DNA of 22,414 nt from Comamonadaceae bacterium (GCA_947455585.1 CANGOY010000004.1:1-22414); one strand, 5' to 3'. Numbered from the stretch's first letter, positions 8,446 through 15,957 are shown. The notes: generated by a model from the sequence alone, not told the origin. A program made the numbers and translations.

Positions 8446-8472
8446 TCAAGTTCTAGAATTTGAGGTCGATTG
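8446..8472 (+). promoter_or_regulatory. sigma-28 (FliA) promoter of flgM-flgN
   Basis: TCAA (8446-8449), 15 bases, then GTCGATTG (8465-8472). This has the spacing of the FliA consensus TAAA-N15-GCCGATAA and good agreement in the -10 core (G-x-C-G-A-T). Transcription would start near 8479, about 47 bases before flgM. Late-class expression of flgM is expected from known flagellar hierarchies. Confidence 0.75.
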
Positions 8473-8492
8473 AAGTGTTGTGAAAAAGTTTG

Positions 8493-8507
8493 ACCTGCTT
8501 AACAGGT
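8493..8507 (+). repeat. small inverted repeat in the flgM leader
   Basis: ACCTG-CTTAA-CAGGT lies between the predicted sigma-28 start site and the flgM ATG, ending 18 bases before it. It could be a short hairpin or a protein-binding palindrome. The ribosome binding site after it (GAAAG) is weak. No function can be assigned. Confidence 0.35.
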
Positions 8508-8525
8508 TAAGAAAGTGAAAACATC

Positions 8526-8846
8526 ATGAATGACGCAATTTCAAACTACGGTCGGATGACGCAATCTAACGCTGCTCTGCGTAGCAGCATCGACAAAGTC
8601 GAAAAACGAAGCCCTTCTGCCGCGCAAGCCAAGGAAGATTTGGCTCCATCTATAGAGAAAGCATCTTCCGCAGGAGCAGACAAAGTGAGCTTGAGCAACG
8701 TCGCACAAAAAGTCATGGCACAGCCAGACTTCGACCGCTCCAAAGTAGAAGCGATCAAGCAGGCGATCAAGGAAGGCAACTACCCTGTGAACCCTCGCCG
8801 TATTGCTGAGAACTTTGTTGCACTCGAAAAAATGATCTCTAATTGA
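8526..8846 (+). CDS. flgM: anti-sigma-28 factor FlgM
   Basis: FlgM binds FliA and keeps late genes off until the hook is complete, when it is exported through the hook-basal body. The protein is 106 residues. The first half is polar and probably disordered. The C-terminal sigma-28-binding region is clear: DKVSLSNVAQKVMAQPDF, then VEAIKQAIKEGNYPVNPRRI and AENFVALEKMI. It is followed within 20 bases by flgN. The promoter at 8446-8472 makes it FliA-dependent, giving the classic feedback loop with the fliA gene at 17430-18188. Confidence 0.93.
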   Translation: MNDAISNYGRMTQSNAALRSSIDKVEKRSPSAAQAKEDLAPSIEKASSAGADKVSLSNVAQKVMAQPDFDRSKVEAIKQAIKEGNYPVNPRRIAENFVALEKMISN

Positions 8847-8862
8847 TTGATCTTTGCACGCT

Positions 8863-9291
8863 ATGACCCGCCTACCGAACCAAGCACAAGCCTCCTCGCT
8901 TGAGCTGGCCATGGCGTTGGCTCAGACACTTCAAGAGATGCTTGAGCTGGAGTTCGAGCAATTGAAAGTGCAAAACCTAGACGCGTTCGAAGCGTCTCAA
9001 GCTAACAAGAATGAACTGTTGCAGCAACTCGCGCAGCTAGCTGGCATTCAAGGGCCTGACTCTGCAGACGCACTGGGTCCTGAGTGGGATGCATTCAAAG
9101 AACACATGGCATATTGCCGCGACATGCATCGCCGCAACGAAGTGCTGATCGGCCGAAAGATCGACGCCATCCGTGGAGCATTGCAAAGTTTGCAAATGCA
9201 GGACCCCTCCAGCTCGGTTGAAATTTACGACCGCTTGGGTAGGCTGTCACGTGGTCGCAGAAGCGGCGGTCGAGGCTACTCAGAAGCCTAA
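8863..9291 (+). CDS. flgN: flagellar export chaperone FlgN
   Basis: FlgN-family proteins are cytoplasmic helical chaperones for the hook-filament junction proteins FlgK and FlgL. This product, about 142 residues, is nearly all helical (LELAMALAQTLQEMLELEFEQ-like heptads early, then VLIGRKIDAIRGALQSLQ). It ends in an Arg/Gly-rich tail (RLSRGRRSGGRG) that is less usual. Its position directly after flgM is the standard one. The ATG at 8863 is chosen over an in-frame TTG at 8854; neither has a good Shine-Dalgarno, so coupling to flgM is possible. It converges on fhlB, and no clear terminator lies in the 17-base gap. Confidence 0.85.
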   Translation: MTRLPNQAQASSLELAMALAQTLQEMLELEFEQLKVQNLDAFEASQANKNELLQQLAQLAGIQGPDSADALGPEWDAFKEHMAYCRDMHRRNEVLIGRKIDAIRGALQSLQMQDPSSSVEIYDRLGRLSRGRRSGGRGYSEA

Positions 9292-9308
9292 AACAACTGC
9301 ATTTTGCT

Positions 9309-9605
9309 TCAAGCCTTTTGAGGCATCGCTGGCTTTTCATCCCCGGGCTGCATGCCCTTGAGCCAATACACCCACGCCAAAATCACGGCTACCGCGGTGA
9401 ACATATCTTCCGGAATTTCTTGACCCACATCGAGGCGGCTCAGCATAGCCAACAGCCGTGGGTCTTCGGCCACGTACACACCCTGTTTCTTGGCTTCCGC
9501 AACGATGCGACGTGCCAACTCATCATCGCCCTTGGCGGTCAGAACGGGGGATTTATTGCGACCGTACTCCAAGGCCACAGCTTGCATGTAATGTTTTTCA
9601 GTCAT
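9309..9605 (-). CDS. fhlB: FlhB C-terminal-domain homologue FhlB
   Basis: This 98-residue protein matches only the cytoplasmic C-terminal domain of the export switch protein FlhB: HYMQAVALEYGRNKSPVLTA, then DELARRIVAEAKKQGVYV and AEDPRLLAMLSRLDVGQEIP. It has no membrane segments and no NPTH self-cleavage site; the sequence starts at what would be the post-cleavage fragment. Such stand-alone homologues (FhlB/YlqH type) are known beside fliK in several bacteria and can partly replace the FlhB fragment. Its ATG overlaps the fliK stop (ATGA), so the two are translationally coupled. Confidence 0.88.
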   Translation of the reverse strand: MTEKHYMQAVALEYGRNKSPVLTAKGDDELARRIVAEAKKQGVYVAEDPRLLAMLSRLDVGQEIPEDMFTAVAVILAWVYWLKGMQPGDEKPAMPQKA

Positions 9606-10687
9606 ACACGAGTGTCGATCAAACTACCGTGTTCTGGCGGTGGATGATCTTCTGTTGCATCGGGTCTTGGGGCGTTGTAGACCTGAAAACTCCCCATACG
9701 TAACCCTGCACTTTCAAGCTCATCGGTCAGGTCAGTTGCGTTGAATTTAGCAAGATCAGCCACGTCCTTTTTCATTGCCCACATGGTGAGATCGACTTGG
9801 GAATTTCCAGAGATTGTGGTTTTAAGCCACACCTCACCCAGCACTCGACTTTGTGTGTGCATGTTCACCACCAATGGGTTCTTGGGCTGACCAGGCTTGT
9901 TGCCTTTTTGCTCGAAGTGCAACTCAACAGGATCTGCATCACGGAAGGGAATCACCAAGGCAAAATTGATTTCACCTTTGTTCAAGATTTGTGCAGATTG
10001 GACTTGTGCCCCTTCGAGCTCATCCAGCGCATGGTGCAGGCTTTGATCAGCATCACTGCCTTGCTCTTCGACACGAGCGCGCTCGGCCATCAACAAACGC
10101 AGCAAGACCTTGGTGTTGTCAGTCACAGGTTCGCCTTCCGCCAAGCTGGATTCACTGGTTTTGATATGACCTAACAAAAGCCGCTTCAACGCCTGAGGCT
10201 GCAAGCTGCTCATGCTTAAGCGTTGTGCGCTGATGCGCTTTTTCAATTCTCCAGTGTCTAGCACCTGGGGAATCAAGCTCTCCAACACCCCTGGACGCAG
10301 CAGAGCAAGCAAGCTTGTAAATCCAGCAGGCTGAAACATCAAGGTATTCATGCGTGTCGGCATGGAAGCGGAAGATGCTTCTGTTCCCGCAAAACTGCCT
10401 GTGTGCAAAAGCTGAAGCGTCCACTTACCCGTGGGTAGTAACTGAGCACGCAATTGCGCCACATCACCCTCTTTGATATAGGGGAACAAGGGCACATTGA
10501 AAGCATGCTCATTGAGCACTAGTTTGAGCTGGTGGTTCACCACCGTGGCAGTGGCTTGCACAACTTGACCATCATGCAAGCCCAACTGACGCGCGACAGG
10601 AGCCTCGACATAGACCGTGCGAATTTCTGCATGGACCGGTGCCACGCGCGCGACAGCGCTGATGCCTTCGGGTCCTAAAATGGCCAT
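9602..10687 (-). CDS. fliK: flagellar hook-length control protein FliK (or FliK-like)
   Basis: FliK measures the hook and, through its C-terminal domain, makes FlhB switch from hook to filament substrates. The 361-residue protein has the Flg_hook C-terminal domain at about 270-340 (PLVVNMHTQSRVLGEVWLKT, then LESAGLRMGSFQVYN). The N-terminal part is less typical: it begins with a beta-rich segment (about 20-95) rather than the long Pro/Gln-rich region of enteric FliK. It could therefore be a second FliK-like protein paired with fhlB, with a main fliK elsewhere. AAGG precedes the ATG. It lies 9 bases after the LysM gene and overlaps fhlB by 4 bases. Confidence 0.85.
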   Translation of the reverse strand: MAILGPEGISAVARVAPVHAEIRTVYVEAPVARQLGLHDGQVVQATATVVNHQLKLVLNEHAFNVPLFPYIKEGDVAQLRAQLLPTGKWTLQLLHTGSFAGTEASSASMPTRMNTLMFQPAGFTSLLALLRPGVLESLIPQVLDTGELKKRISAQRLSMSSLQPQALKRLLLGHIKTSESSLAEGEPVTDNTKVLLRLLMAERARVEEQGSDADQSLHHALDELEGAQVQSAQILNKGEINFALVIPFRDADPVELHFEQKGNKPGQPKNPLVVNMHTQSRVLGEVWLKTTISGNSQVDLTMWAMKKDVADLAKFNATDLTDELESAGLRMGSFQVYNAPRPDATEDHPPPEHGSLIDTRV

Positions 10688-10696
10688 GGCAACGCC

Positions 10697-11098
10697 TTAG
10701 GGGAAGCGCACCCAGTTTTTGCGCTCGCTCATGTTCATGTCAGCTGTAGAGTAGCCGCCACCTCGATGCATGCCACTGTTACCAGGCACGTAGCCGGGCA
10801 ACATAAAGGTACGCAACAAATCGTCATGGTTGGGCACGTTCAACACAACACCCGCCATCAACGAACGGGGGGGCGATTTGGTGAAGGCTTGTGGGTTTTG
10901 TTGCACAAAGGCGTTGCGCAAAATTTCAAGGCGCAAAGGACTTTCAGGCATGGTTTTTTTGATGACTTTGTCCAGCGTGTCACCCGGCTCCACTTTGTAG
11001 GTGCTGCGTTGGTCTGGGGCTGCTGCAAGCGTCATCGAAGAGGCTGCCAAAACAAAGCAGCATAACCAAGCGCGAACGGAAGTGATAGTTGTGTTCAT
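10697..11098 (-). CDS. secreted FimV-like LysM protein
   Basis: A 133-residue protein with a Sec signal peptide (VRAWLCCFVLAASSMTLAAA, cleaved near AAA|APD). A LysM-like region follows (about 29-90: STYKVEPGDTLDKVIKKT, then RNAFVQQNPQAF and LMAGVVLNVP), close in pattern to the LysM unit of FimV. The tail is short and Gly/Met-rich. It should lie in the periplasm and bind peptidoglycan. The ATG at 11098 is chosen because GGGAG lies 8 bases upstream; an in-frame TTG at 11116 would start before that site. It sits between flgT and fliK, so a role in basal-body rings or wall anchoring is plausible but inferred. Confidence 0.8.
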   Translation of the reverse strand: MNTTITSVRAWLCCFVLAASSMTLAAAPDQRSTYKVEPGDTLDKVIKKTMPESPLRLEILRNAFVQQNPQAFTKSPPRSLMAGVVLNVPNHDDLLRTFMLPGYVPGNSGMHRGGGYSTADMNMSERKNWVRFP

Positions 11099-11119
11099 GA
11101 TCGGTTCTCCCGTCAATTT

Positions 11120-12196
11120 TTAGTAGGTGTAAGGCCAAGCTACCCAGGCCCCATTGAATTTTTGTTTGCGTCCAGCCACTTGCTTGATTTCAGCTTGGTA
11201 AGGCGTGACTGATTTGACTTCGGCCAGCACCGCGGCGTCAAGTGCGCCAGGCTCTAGCGTATGACGTGGCAGCACAGAGGGGTCTGCAATCATGAGCTTG
11301 TCGCCCACACGCAAGCCCGCATTGCTGCCGGCATTGAGGGCCAAGCGGCCATCTTTTTGTTCCACTGAGAAGGTTTGTGGTTCGCAGGCCAGTTGCTTGT
11401 CGAGCTGCTGCACCATGGCCGTCACAGCACGGGCAATGGCGGCATTGGTGTCGGTGTCCATCTTCGGTGTGCCGTAACCTTGTGTGGGCAAACTGGGCAC
11501 CACCACCTCTTCGGCCGTGAACCAACCTTGGCGCTGGCCAGGACCGCTGACCTGCAAGGTCAAGCCAAACGTGGAATAGTCATCTGACACGCCGCTCAAA
11601 GGCACGGGCGTCACGGTGAGTTGCGCGTGCCATTGCACATGCTCTTCACCATGGCCATGAACCAAACGGTCATAGGTGCGTGGCTGTGCCTGGGTGCTGA
11701 TAAGGCGCCAGCGCTCAGAACGCGCAGCGGCTTGCATCAAGCGCGAACGCGCTGCAAACCCGAGTTGCTGCGCTTGGTAGCGCTGAACCGGTGCCAAGCC
11801 TGACGACAAGTCCATCCCCACCGTCATCACTTGGCGCAAAGGGGCTTTGGCTTGGGGCGCTTCGCAGCGACCTGGCTTAACAGCCTCTACCGAGTTAGTG
11901 ACCGCCAACTCTGCTTGAGGCTGTTGTCCAGCATCACGCACGTATTGAGCAACCTGCACATCACGCAGTTTGATTTCAGACGAAAAACGGTTGAGCTCGC
12001 GCAACTTGCCGTCACTCTCCATCCAGCTGGTGGCGCTGACGCGCGTGTTGGACTTCATCGCTGCTTCGACCATCGCACCACGAATGGCTTGAAGGCGCTC
12101 TTCAGCGCTCAAGTCAGCCGCGGCGACGGAAAAGTTGACACCCACCAAACCCAACAGGGCGGCGATGCGTAGGTGTCGACATGACAAAGTCCACAT
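11120..12196 (-). CDS. flgT: FlgT-like flagellar assembly protein (H-ring family)
   Basis: A secreted protein of about 358 residues. A signal peptide (LRIAALLGLVGVNFSVAAA) is followed by an N-terminal domain with a conserved pattern of helix and basic strand (ERLQAIRGAMVEAAMKSNTRV). A middle domain covers about 120-270. The C-terminal domain has the FlgT-C-like GSNAGLRVGDKLMIADPS and LAEVKSVTPYQAEIK. In Vibrio, FlgT forms the H ring around the LP ring of the sheathed polar flagellum. Two cysteines (near 110 and 270) could form a disulfide. The ATG at 12196 is preferred to a TTG two codons earlier. It follows flgP by 23 bases, the pairing known in Vibrio. Confidence 0.78.
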   Translation of the reverse strand: MWTLSCRHLRIAALLGLVGVNFSVAAADLSAEERLQAIRGAMVEAAMKSNTRVSATSWMESDGKLRELNRFSSEIKLRDVQVAQYVRDAGQQPQAELAVTNSVEAVKPGRCEAPQAKAPLRQVMTVGMDLSSGLAPVQRYQAQQLGFAARSRLMQAAARSERWRLISTQAQPRTYDRLVHGHGEEHVQWHAQLTVTPVPLSGVSDDYSTFGLTLQVSGPGQRQGWFTAEEVVVPSLPTQGYGTPKMDTDTNAAIARAVTAMVQQLDKQLACEPQTFSVEQKDGRLALNAGSNAGLRVGDKLMIADPSVLPRHTLEPGALDAAVLAEVKSVTPYQAEIKQVAGRKQKFNGAWVAWPYTY

Positions 12197-12219
12197 AAGC
12201 AAAGTCTCTCAGCCGATGC

Positions 12220-12702
12220 TTAGTTGCGACGGCTGCTCAAGCTGGCGATGTACAAAGCGCGCAAGTCGTTGACCACATTGCGGTCGAGCGACATGGTGGT
12301 TTCATAGGTGTCATCGCCCACAGGGGTGATACTGACCAGCACTGCGCCATAAATGACACCTTCCACACGGGCGCGGAAGGTATCGCTCATCACAGTCATG
12401 TCAGCCACGGTGGTGCTGGCATCGAGCTGTTGGCCATAGACCTGTTCGGTCAAGGCGCGGTAAGCGTCAAGTTTGGATGCACGGATGGCCAGCAAACGCT
12501 GCTGGGCAGGATTGCGGTGGTTTTGAATACTAATGACCGCATAACCTGTGGCGACCAAGGTCTCACGCTTTTGGGTCATGGGCGTGATCATATTGGCGCT
12601 GTCATCCATGCGGGCTTGCGCGGGCATGGGCGGGGGCGTGTTGGCACAAGCGGTCAACAGGATGGCGGAGGCTGTCACAGCCCAGAGGGTGATGCGGTTC
12701 AT
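12220..12702 (-). CDS. flgP: FlgP-like outer-membrane lipoprotein (LPP20 family)
   Basis: A lipoprotein of about 160 residues. The signal sequence ends in a lipobox (ILLTAC, lipidated Cys near residue 19). The mature part has the LPP20/FlgP pattern: ATGYAVISIQNHRNPAQQR, LAIRASKLDAYRALTEQVYG and RARVEGVIYGAVL. In Vibrio and Campylobacter, FlgP forms outer-membrane-associated basal-body structures. The ATG at 12702 is chosen because AAGGA lies 7 bases upstream and the signal peptide then starts correctly; an upstream extension to 12768 has neither. It heads the operon flgP-flgT-LysM-fliK-fhlB behind a sigma-28-like promoter. Confidence 0.85.
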   Translation of the reverse strand: MNRITLWAVTASAILLTACANTPPPMPAQARMDDSANMITPMTQKRETLVATGYAVISIQNHRNPAQQRLLAIRASKLDAYRALTEQVYGQQLDASTTVADMTVMSDTFRARVEGVIYGAVLVSITPVGDDTYETTMSLDRNVVNDLRALYIASLSSRRN

Positions 12703-12730
12703 GTCTATGTCCTTGAGAGGTCTCCCACTT

Positions 12731-12757
12731 GATTCGGCACAGACCCCTGTATCTTTA
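12731..12757 (-). promoter_or_regulatory. sigma-28-like promoter of the flgP operon
   Basis: On the minus strand TAAA (12757-12754), 15 bases, then GCCGAATC (12738-12731). The -35 box and spacing match the FliA consensus exactly, and the first five bases of the -10 box (GCCGA) match. Predicted start near 12724 gives a leader of about 22 bases to flgP. The divergent activator gene begins at 12836. Confidence 0.65.
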
Positions 12758-12835
12758 ACAAATTGCAATACGAATACTTTTTCTGTCTTGTGAAAGATTT
12801 GTTGTCACCGACAATGATGTGTAGGAATTTTTGAC

Positions 12836-13936
12836 ATGAAACCCACAACAAACTTTATTGGCTCCAGCGAGTCAGCTGCTACCTTGCGCCAATTGGTCGC
12901 GACGATGGCCAACTCCAATGCCACCGTGATGATCACCGGCGAAAGCGGTACAGGTAAGGAGCTGTTAGCTCGGCTACTGCATGAGCAATCAGACCGTTGC
13001 GGTGCCAACTTTGTGCCAATCAACTGCGCCGCCATTCCCAAGGATTTGCTTGAGAGCGAGCTTTTTGGCCACCGCAAGGGCGCCTTCACGGGCGCCGTGG
13101 CCGATCGCATTGGTCGCTTTGAGCTGGCTCATGGCGGCACCATCTTCCTCGATGAGATTGGCGACATGTCGCTGGACATGCAGGTAAAACTTCTGCGAGT
13201 GCTGCAAGAACGCACCGTGGATCCCATCGGTGGAACCCGTCAAGTGCAGGTCGATGTGCGCGTGGTTGCAGCGACCCACCGCGATTTGGAAACCGAAATT
13301 GCAGCCAATCGGTTCCGTGAAGATTTGTATTACCGCCTCAATGTGTTGCCGATGGTGACACCTCCGTTGCGTGAACGCAACACTGACATCCCGGAATTGT
13401 TAGGATTTTTCGCAAAAAAATGCACCAACTTTGGCAAACAGCCGATTCGCTTCAAACCCGACTTCATGGCAGCTTTGCAAAAGTACCCATGGCCAGGCAA
13501 TGTGCGTGAGCTCTCCAACGTGGTCGACCGTTTCAGCACCCTGTACGCCGGCCAAGAACTCGACCTGCGCGCTATCCCCCCTACCCTTCTTCCCAAAGGC
13601 TTGGTCTCTGCACAGGCCGAGCTACAAGCACAGGCCCCTTTGCTGGCCAAACTCGAAATGACGCCACCACCCGAGGTGTTGGCCGAAATGAACGAGGAGC
13701 CCGAGGAAGAGGAAAACGAGATCGAGGGCCTCATCATGTTGGCCCAAGGTATGCCTCAGCTGCCGCCCGAAGGCTTGTCGCTCAAAGAGCGCATGGCGCA
13801 AATCGAGCGCAGCATCATCGAGCAAGCGCTCAACCGTAACTCGGGCAATGTTTCTCGCACTGCCAAGCTGCTGAACTTGCAGCGCACCACCTTGATTGAA
13901 AAAATCAACAAATACGAGCTGCGACCTGCGGCCTAA
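12836..13936 (+). CDS. sigma-54 enhancer-binding activator, FleQ/FlrC type, without sensor domain
   Basis: This encodes a bacterial enhancer-binding protein that remodels sigma-54 RNA polymerase. The AAA+ domain starts at about residue 6. It has Walker A GESGTGKE (35-42), the sigma-54 contact loop GAFTGA (82-87), Walker B TIFLDEIGD (102-110) and sensor II YPWPGNVREL (217-226). An acidic linker (about 278-296, EEPEEEENE) precedes a Fis-type helix-turn-helix (about 330-362, NSGNVSRTAKLLNLQRTTL). All key motifs are intact. Unlike FleQ, FlrC or NtrC it has no N-terminal regulatory or receiver domain; a stop codon at 12815-12817 rules out an upstream extension. AGGA lies 9 bases before the ATG. 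Its place next to flagellar operons with sigma-54 promoters makes it the probable flagellar master or class-III regulator. Confidence 0.88.
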   Translation: MKPTTNFIGSSESAATLRQLVATMANSNATVMITGESGTGKELLARLLHEQSDRCGANFVPINCAAIPKDLLESELFGHRKGAFTGAVADRIGRFELAHGGTIFLDEIGDMSLDMQVKLLRVLQERTVDPIGGTRQVQVDVRVVAATHRDLETEIAANRFREDLYYRLNVLPMVTPPLRERNTDIPELLGFFAKKCTNFGKQPIRFKPDFMAALQKYPWPGNVRELSNVVDRFSTLYAGQELDLRAIPPTLLPKGLVSAQAELQAQAPLLAKLEMTPPPEVLAEMNEEPEEEENEIEGLIMLAQGMPQLPPEGLSLKERMAQIERSIIEQALNRNSGNVSRTAKLLNLQRTTLIEKINKYELRPAA

Positions 13937-13986
13937 GCCCGCAACAGCGCTTACCGCTGACCGTCCTCGGTCACTTGCGCCAACAG

Positions 13987-14015
13987 AAAAGGCAGCTCAA
14001 TGAGCTGCCTTTTTT
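13987..14015. terminator. bidirectional intrinsic terminator
   Basis: GGCAGCTCA (13991-13999) and TGAGCTGCC (14001-14009) form a perfect stem. AAAA lies before it and six T after it (14010-14015). It ends the plus-strand activator gene; the A run on the other side gives a short U tract for the converging motA-motB transcript ending at 14034. A smaller hairpin (TGACCG-TCCT-CGGTCA, 13958-13973) lies just upstream. Confidence 0.9.
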
Positions 14016-14033
14016 GCGCCTAAGCAACAGGGC

Positions 14034-15074
14034 TTAGTCTTGTTCGTTGTAAAGCACCGTGATACTCATGCGACGGTTACGTGGGTCGCGTGGGTCTTTA
14101 GGGTTGAACGGGTCGGTGTCCGCCACACCCTCAATACGGGCAAAACGATTTTCTTTGATGCCACTCTTCTCTAGCAAAGCACGGGTCACTTCGGCACGTT
14201 CAGCAGAAAGTGACCAGTTGTTGCGGCCTTCTTTGTTGTTGAAGGGAACGCTGTCGGTGTGGCCTCGAATGGCAATCTTGTTGGGCATATCGGCCAAAGA
14301 AGCTGCAATTTCGCTGATCAAGCTCGAGGCTTTACCCTGCATGCTCATGCCACCGCTTGGGAACATCGCAAAGTCAGCCTTGTCGATGATTTCAATGCGC
14401 AGGCCCTGCTTGTCACGCGTGACCGACACTTGGTCTTTCAAACCGCCAAGCTTTTTGTTTTCAGACAACTTCTGCTCAATCTCTTTTTCGAGCTTGTCAA
14501 AGTCGGCTTTTTCTTGCGCTGCAGCAATTTCTTTCTTCTGCTCAGGCGTCAGCTTGTCTGGGTCTGAGTAGGGGTTGTTGTTTTCTTGACCGGGGTCGGT
14601 ACTGGGGTTGGGGCCGCCCTCTGAGCGAGGCGTCAAACGTTCCAGCAACGCGGTTTGCTTGGCAGCAAACGGAAAGCCATCGGGGTCAATGATGGAGCGA
14701 CCACCCAACACGCCGTTGGAGCCTGCCAATTGACCAATGGCCACCAAACTTTGTGACGTGGGTTTGAAATAGTCAGCAATACTTTTGCGCTGGTCTTCGT
14801 TGGACGCGCCCAAGAGCCACATCAACAAGAAGAAGGCCATCATGGCCGTCATCATGTCAGCCAACGCAATCTTCCAAGCACCACCGTGAGCGCCGCCGTG
14901 GCCCTCATCAATGATTTTCTTGATGATGATGACGGGCGCAGGCGCCGCTTCTTTTTCTTTCTCTTCCTCGGCTTTAGCCGCCTCTGCCGCAGCAGCTGCA
15001 GCAGATGCTGCGGCTTCTTGTGCTGCTTTGTCGGCGTCTTCCGGTGCGGCGGCCGCGTCTTTTTCGTCAGCCAT
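14034..15074 (-). CDS. motB: flagellar motor stator protein MotB
   Basis: MotB anchors the stator to peptidoglycan and carries the ion-binding aspartate. One membrane segment (about 67-88) contains WKIALADMMTAMMAFF; D73 corresponds to the essential Asp32 of E. coli MotB. The plug and linker follow, then an OmpA-like peptidoglycan-binding domain (about 215-340) with IAIRGHTDSVPF, NWSLSAERA and NRRMSITVLYN. The 346-residue length exceeds the usual ~308, partly because of an N-terminal cytoplasmic extension of about 45 residues that is almost only Ala, Glu, Lys and Asp. AGGAAAT precedes the ATG, which overlaps the motA stop by one base (TAATG). Confidence 0.96.
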   Translation of the reverse strand: MADEKDAAAAPEDADKAAQEAAASAAAAAAEAAKAEEEKEKEAAPAPVIIIKKIIDEGHGGAHGGAWKIALADMMTAMMAFFLLMWLLGASNEDQRKSIADYFKPTSQSLVAIGQLAGSNGVLGGRSIIDPDGFPFAAKQTALLERLTPRSEGGPNPSTDPGQENNNPYSDPDKLTPEQKKEIAAAQEKADFDKLEKEIEQKLSENKKLGGLKDQVSVTRDKQGLRIEIIDKADFAMFPSGGMSMQGKASSLISEIAASLADMPNKIAIRGHTDSVPFNNKEGRNNWSLSAERAEVTRALLEKSGIKENRFARIEGVADTDPFNPKDPRDPRNRRMSITVLYNEQD

Positions 15075-15934
15075 TATTTCCTCAACGCGTCAAAGAGTTC
15101 GCCAAAGGTTGGCTGCGCGTGGTGGTTGATACACACACGAGCGGCTTCGATGATCAGGGGAACGGGGTAACCGTGCATGTTGCCGATGATGACTTGCTGA
15201 GCGACCTTCAATGACTCGCTGTCTTCGTCAATGATTTGCACCAAGCGTTTACCAAACGGTTCGAAAATACCGTAAGCCAAGAACACGCCCAAGAACGTAC
15301 CCACCAACGCGCCACCAATCAAGGCACCCAGCACAGGTGGGGGTTGGTCAATCGCACCCATGGTCTTAACCACGCCCAACACGCAAGCCACAATACCCAG
15401 CGCGGGCAAAGCGCCGGCCAGAGTAGAAAGCGCGTCGGCGTTTTGCATTTCGCTGTGGTGGTGGTGCTTGATAGACGTGGTCATCACGTCTTCCACCGCG
15501 TACGGGCTCAAAGTACCTGAAGACACCACCATCAAACGGATGGTGTCGCAAATCAGGCCGACCAAACCGTGGTCCGCCAACATCTTGGGACATTCACCAA
15601 AAATTGCACTGGCCTCTGGGTTCTCAACGTGCGATTCCATCGCCACAGCACCCTCAGCCTTGAGCGTTTTCATCAACTTAGAGATGACTGCAATGATGCC
15701 GATGTAGTCTTCCTTGTGGTATCTGGGGCCTTTCAACACACGGCCCATACCACCCCAAGCGCCTTTAAACACAGCGCCTGAGTTACCCGTAATCATGCCG
15801 CCAACACCAGCGCCACCAATAATAAACATCTCATAGGGAGTAGATTTGATAATGGGCGCCAAGCTACCGCCGGCGATCACAAAACCGCCGAACACGCAAA
15901 TGAACAGAACGACCAAACCAATAATTGCTGACAT
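15074..15934 (-). CDS. motA: flagellar motor stator protein MotA
   Basis: MotA is the pentameric membrane part of the stator that turns against FliG. The 286 residues show four membrane segments: about 4-22, 34-50, 170-192 and 201-224. Conserved prolines are at P177 (GALPALGIVA) and P226 (IFEPFGKRL). In the cytoplasmic loop, ESHVENPEASAIF aligns with the E. coli charged patch; the residue equivalent to Glu98 is kept, and Arg90 appears to be replaced by Lys. Four histidines in a row (157-160) lie near the end of the loop. GGGGAGAG precedes the ATG. It is followed directly by motB; the upstream gap holds a long hairpin. Confidence 0.96.
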   Translation of the reverse strand: MSAIIGLVVLFICVFGGFVIAGGSLAPIIKSTPYEMFIIGGAGVGGMITGNSGAVFKGAWGGMGRVLKGPRYHKEDYIGIIAVISKLMKTLKAEGAVAMESHVENPEASAIFGECPKMLADHGLVGLICDTIRLMVVSSGTLSPYAVEDVMTTSIKHHHHSEMQNADALSTLAGALPALGIVACVLGVVKTMGAIDQPPPVLGALIGGALVGTFLGVFLAYGIFEPFGKRLVQIIDEDSESLKVAQQVIIGNMHGYPVPLIIEAARVCINHHAQPTFGELFDALRK

Positions 15935-15957
15935 CTAACACTCTCCCCAAGCAGGTT

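Noticed and set aside
9292..9330. Small hairpin (GCCT-TTTG-AGGC) between converging flgN and fhlB as a terminator
   Set aside because: Only four pairs, no T run, and it lies inside the fhlB coding sequence.
12731..12752. GGCAC-rich stretch resembling a plus-strand sigma-54 -24 box before the activator gene
   Set aside because: No GC at the required 10-base spacing; the same bases fit a minus-strand sigma-28 site better.
12703..12768. Upstream extension of flgP by 22 codons
   Set aside because: It has no ribosome binding site, would spoil the lipoprotein signal and would cover the promoter.
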